Shown here: positions 7,530 through 8,265 of the stretch, piece by piece
Position numbering within the stretch: position 1 is the first letter of the stretch
Layout of the letters: each line of letters starts with the position of its first letter
Assembly: GCA_003645915.1 (NCBI GenBank)
Contig: QNDG01000036.1
Span: 1 to 8,265 of the forward strand
Source: Candidatus Zhuqueibacterota bacterium
GTDB lineage: Bacteria > Zhuqueibacterota > QNDG01
DNA: 8,265 nucleotides
Reading direction: 5' to 3'
Translations under genes and position numbers: made by a program
Notes under the pieces: model-generated
Seen by the model: only the letters and a program-made list of their open reading frames with translations
Told to the model about the DNA's origin: nothing
Database searches by the model: none

Positions 7530-7877
7530 ATGAAAAGAAGGGTTTTCATTATCTTATTATTTTTATCTCTGATTGTTCCATGTAAAGTTATTTTTTCTCA
7601 GACACGGACAAGCCATACAATTACCATTGTTGTTAAACGTACTTTGCATAAATCTTTCAGTTTTAATAGTATTTCAAATCTTTCCAAAAGAAATGTATCG
7701 GAGTTTCTTGAAGATATGGGAGGGGGAAAAGCAACAGTCTCGGCAACGAGAGACACAGGTCTGAGCATCCGGATAAATGACGGGGATACCGGGGATTTTT
7801 TTCAAAGTGTAAATCCCTTTCACAGCGGATATAAAAAATGTTCAGATCTGATGTTTACTCTGCTTGAAGATAATTGA
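7530..7877 (+). CDS. Small secreted protein of unknown function
   Basis: I do not recognise this 115-aa protein. The start at 7530 is chosen over the in-frame ATG at 7512 because it gives an ideal signal peptide (MKRR, a hydrophobic run, then IFS before Q24) and is preceded by GGAGG. C18 in IVPC does not fit a good lipobox, since Pro at -1 is atypical, so signal peptidase I cleavage at S23/Q24 is preferred. The mature part is about 92 aa. It opens with a beta-prone, Thr/Val-rich segment (TRTSHTITIVVKRTLHKSF), has a Gly-rich turn (MGGGKATVSATRDTG) and ends with LMFTLLEDN. The opening loosely recalls small secreted beta-sandwich proteins starting SHTVTV, but this is weak. There is a single Cys in the mature chain and no T9SS sorting domain, so export beyond the periplasm would need another route. 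It stands alone: divergent from tex and followed by a structured non-coding region. Confidence 0.7.
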   Translation: MKRRVFIILLFLSLIVPCKVIFSQTRTSHTITIVVKRTLHKSFSFNSISNLSKRNVSEFLEDMGGGKATVSATRDTGLSIRINDGDTGDFFQSVNPFHSGYKKCSDLMFTLLEDN

Positions 7878-7916
7878 AAGATTTACGATCCACTAATTAA
7901 ACAAATTATCACGAAT

Positions 7917-7946
7917 TTGTCCACGAATCAGGCAGTAGCCTGACAA
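7917..7946. repeat. Short hairpin
   Basis: TCAGGC (7928-7933) and GCCTGA (7938-7943) form a perfect 6-bp stem with an AGTA loop. An alternative outer stem TTGTC (7917-7921) with GACAA (7942-7946) partly overlaps it. No T-run follows, so it is not a classic terminator of the preceding gene. Confidence 0.5.
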
Positions 7947-7953
7947 GTTCGGG

Positions 7954-8044
7954 GTTGCATAAATATAATCAATACCGGATACTTCCGTAGGGAATGCATA
8001 TATGCATTCCCTATATTATTGAAATAGAATTGCTGGTATGCAAC
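7954..8044. repeat. Nested imperfect inverted repeat of 91 bp
   Basis: Three inverted layers lie around one centre. GTTGCATA (7954-7961) pairs with TATGCAAC (8037-8044). TCAATA (7969-7974) pairs with TATTGA (8017-8022). A perfect palindrome sits at 7988-8013. A small side hairpin, CGGA/TCCG with a TACT loop (7976-7987), abuts the palindrome. The outer arms end 47 and 44 nt from the centre, so the layout is nearly symmetric. As RNA it would make one long branched hairpin; as DNA it could extrude or bind a dimeric protein. Function unknown. Confidence 0.7.
7988..8013. repeat. Perfect 26-bp palindrome
   Basis: The half-site TAGGGAATGCATA (7988-8000) is followed directly by its exact reverse complement (8001-8013) with no spacer. 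As RNA it gives an 11-bp stem with a 4-nt loop, followed by TATTATT. It might therefore terminate transcripts from the gene ending at 7877, although it lies 110 nt downstream. A palindromic protein-binding site or repeat-element core are alternatives. Confidence 0.85.
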
Positions 8045-8047
8045 GGA

Positions 8048-8172
8048 AATTTTCAGATGCCGGCAAAAGAGGCAGGTGGCATCCTGTCTCTACATTTTCC
8101 TTTGCATTCGCTGCGGGCGTTGCGAGATATAATAAGATTTCTCAGTCGCGTTCGTCTCTGCATCTGAAAATT
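8048..8172. repeat. 125-bp element bounded by perfect 13-bp inverted repeats
   Basis: AATTTTCAGATGC (8048-8060) is the exact reverse complement of GCATCTGAAAATT (8160-8172). Inside, AGAGGCAGG (8068-8076) pairs with CCTGTCTCT (8083-8091) across a 6-nt loop with one wobble. GCGAGA (8121-8126) can pair with TCTCAGTCGC (8138-8147) with a 2-nt bulge. The right half (AGATTTCTCAGTCGCG) recalls the short dispersed GAGATTTCTC/CGCTTCGC-type repeats of many bacterial genomes. No clear target-site duplication flanks the ends and no transposase is encoded. A miniature element, a repetitive palindrome or a structured RNA would all fit. Confidence 0.7.
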
Positions 8173-8234
8173 AACTTGTTTTTAATCTGATTTTTTATGA
8201 TATTAACTTTCTGAAAATATCCTGGTTATGTATT

Positions 8235-8240
8235 AGGAGG
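8235..8240 (+). promoter_or_regulatory. Consensus ribosome binding site for the gene at 8245
   Basis: AGGAGG is followed after CAAA (4 nt) by ATG at 8245. Core and spacing are identical to those of tex, which supports a real start here. Confidence 0.75.
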
Positions 8241-8244
8241 CAAA

Positions 8245-8265
8245 ATGTATAAAATTACAGGTGGA
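8245..8265 (+). CDS. Start of a gene cut by the window edge
   Basis: ATG and six further codons (MYKITGG) are visible before the window ends. A perfect AGGAGG site 4 nt upstream is the main support. Seven residues do not allow a family call, and no signal peptide can be judged. It lies 72 nt downstream of the 125-bp inverted-repeat element, so that element is either in its leader or just upstream of its promoter. Confidence 0.6.

Larger units (their letters stand above)
7878..8244. other. Gene-free region packed with inverted repeats
   Basis: This is 367 nt with no credible coding frame. From left to right it holds two CACGAAT direct copies (7911-7917 and 7923-7929), a short hairpin (7917-7946), a nested inverted repeat centred on a perfect palindrome (7954-8044), a 125-bp element with 13-bp inverted ends (8048-8172), and an AT-rich leader to the ribosome binding site at 8235. 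The stretch around 8100-8160 is visibly more GC-rich and CpG-rich than its surroundings. Confidence 0.75.

Noticed and set aside
7578..7592. Lipobox IVPC making the small protein a lipoprotein
   Set aside because: Pro at -1 does not fit the usual Gly/Ala/Ser before the Cys. The later IFS/Q site fits signal peptidase I and resembles the cleavage sites of the other secreted proteins here.
7573..7764. 63-codon frame inside the small secreted protein gene
   Set aside because: It is an out-of-frame shadow without a ribosome binding site of its own, and the enclosing frame has a good signal peptide.
7917..8172. CRISPR array
   Set aside because: The repeats are inverted, differ from each other and are not regularly spaced. 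There are no identical direct repeats with spacers and no cas gene.
8176..8201. TTGTTT plus TATGAT as promoter for the gene at 8245
   Set aside because: The -10 match is good, but the spacing to the only TTG-like -35 is 14 nt. In such AT-rich sequence a lone -10 match is expected by chance.
8048..8245. Retron or diversity-generating element
   Set aside because: Inverted ends around a 125-nt structured segment upstream of a gene are suggestive, but no reverse transcriptase sequence is visible and MYKITGG is uninformative. It is kept only as a test in the findings.

Overview
The window looks like chromosome from an AT-rich bacterium of the Fibrobacterota-Chlorobiota-Bacteroidota (FCB) superphylum. 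Two adjacent genes encode secreted proteins ending in type IX secretion (T9SS) C-terminal sorting domains with the NYPNPFNP signature. A third encodes a PorV/PorQ-family outer-membrane barrel. Mature secreted proteins start at a Gln after the signal peptide. Several genes carry strong purine-rich ribosome binding sites (AGGAGG, GGAGG), and two start with TTG. Core Bacteroidota make little use of Shine-Dalgarno sites, so I infer an FCB lineage outside that core, such as Ignavibacteriota, Calditrichota, KSB1, Marinimicrobia or Cloacimonadota. No marker here fixes the phylum.

Positions 1-4843 (+ strand) form a surface and secretion block. It holds the 3' part of a large modular T9SS cargo protein, an intrinsic terminator (1430-1465), a 649-aa second cargo protein starting at TTG 1558, and, 61 nt on, a PorV-like barrel protein with an extra C-terminal domain. 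The two cargo proteins share one extracellular module (DGVxCG ... VxGD ... DEGA..GD), present three times in the window. The last two genes look co-transcribed. They could be a cargo and an outer-membrane partner, but that pairing is inferred from position and family only.

Positions 4944-7106 (- strand) hold tex, a conserved RNA-binding transcription accessory factor that converges on the PorV-like gene and has no evident link to it. A 423-nt divergent intergenic region (7107-7529) follows. It carries a putative promoter and a small dyad ahead of a 115-aa secreted protein of unknown function (7530-7877).

Positions 7878-8244 have no gene but an unusual density of secondary structure: a short hairpin, a nested inverted repeat built around a perfect 26-bp palindrome, and, 3 nt further on, a 125-bp element bounded by perfect 13-bp inverted repeats with its own internal hairpin. 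A new gene starts at 8245 behind a consensus ribosome binding site and runs off the window. This structured island is the least explained part of the window. It may be a compound repetitive element or a structured RNA, and one window cannot separate the two.
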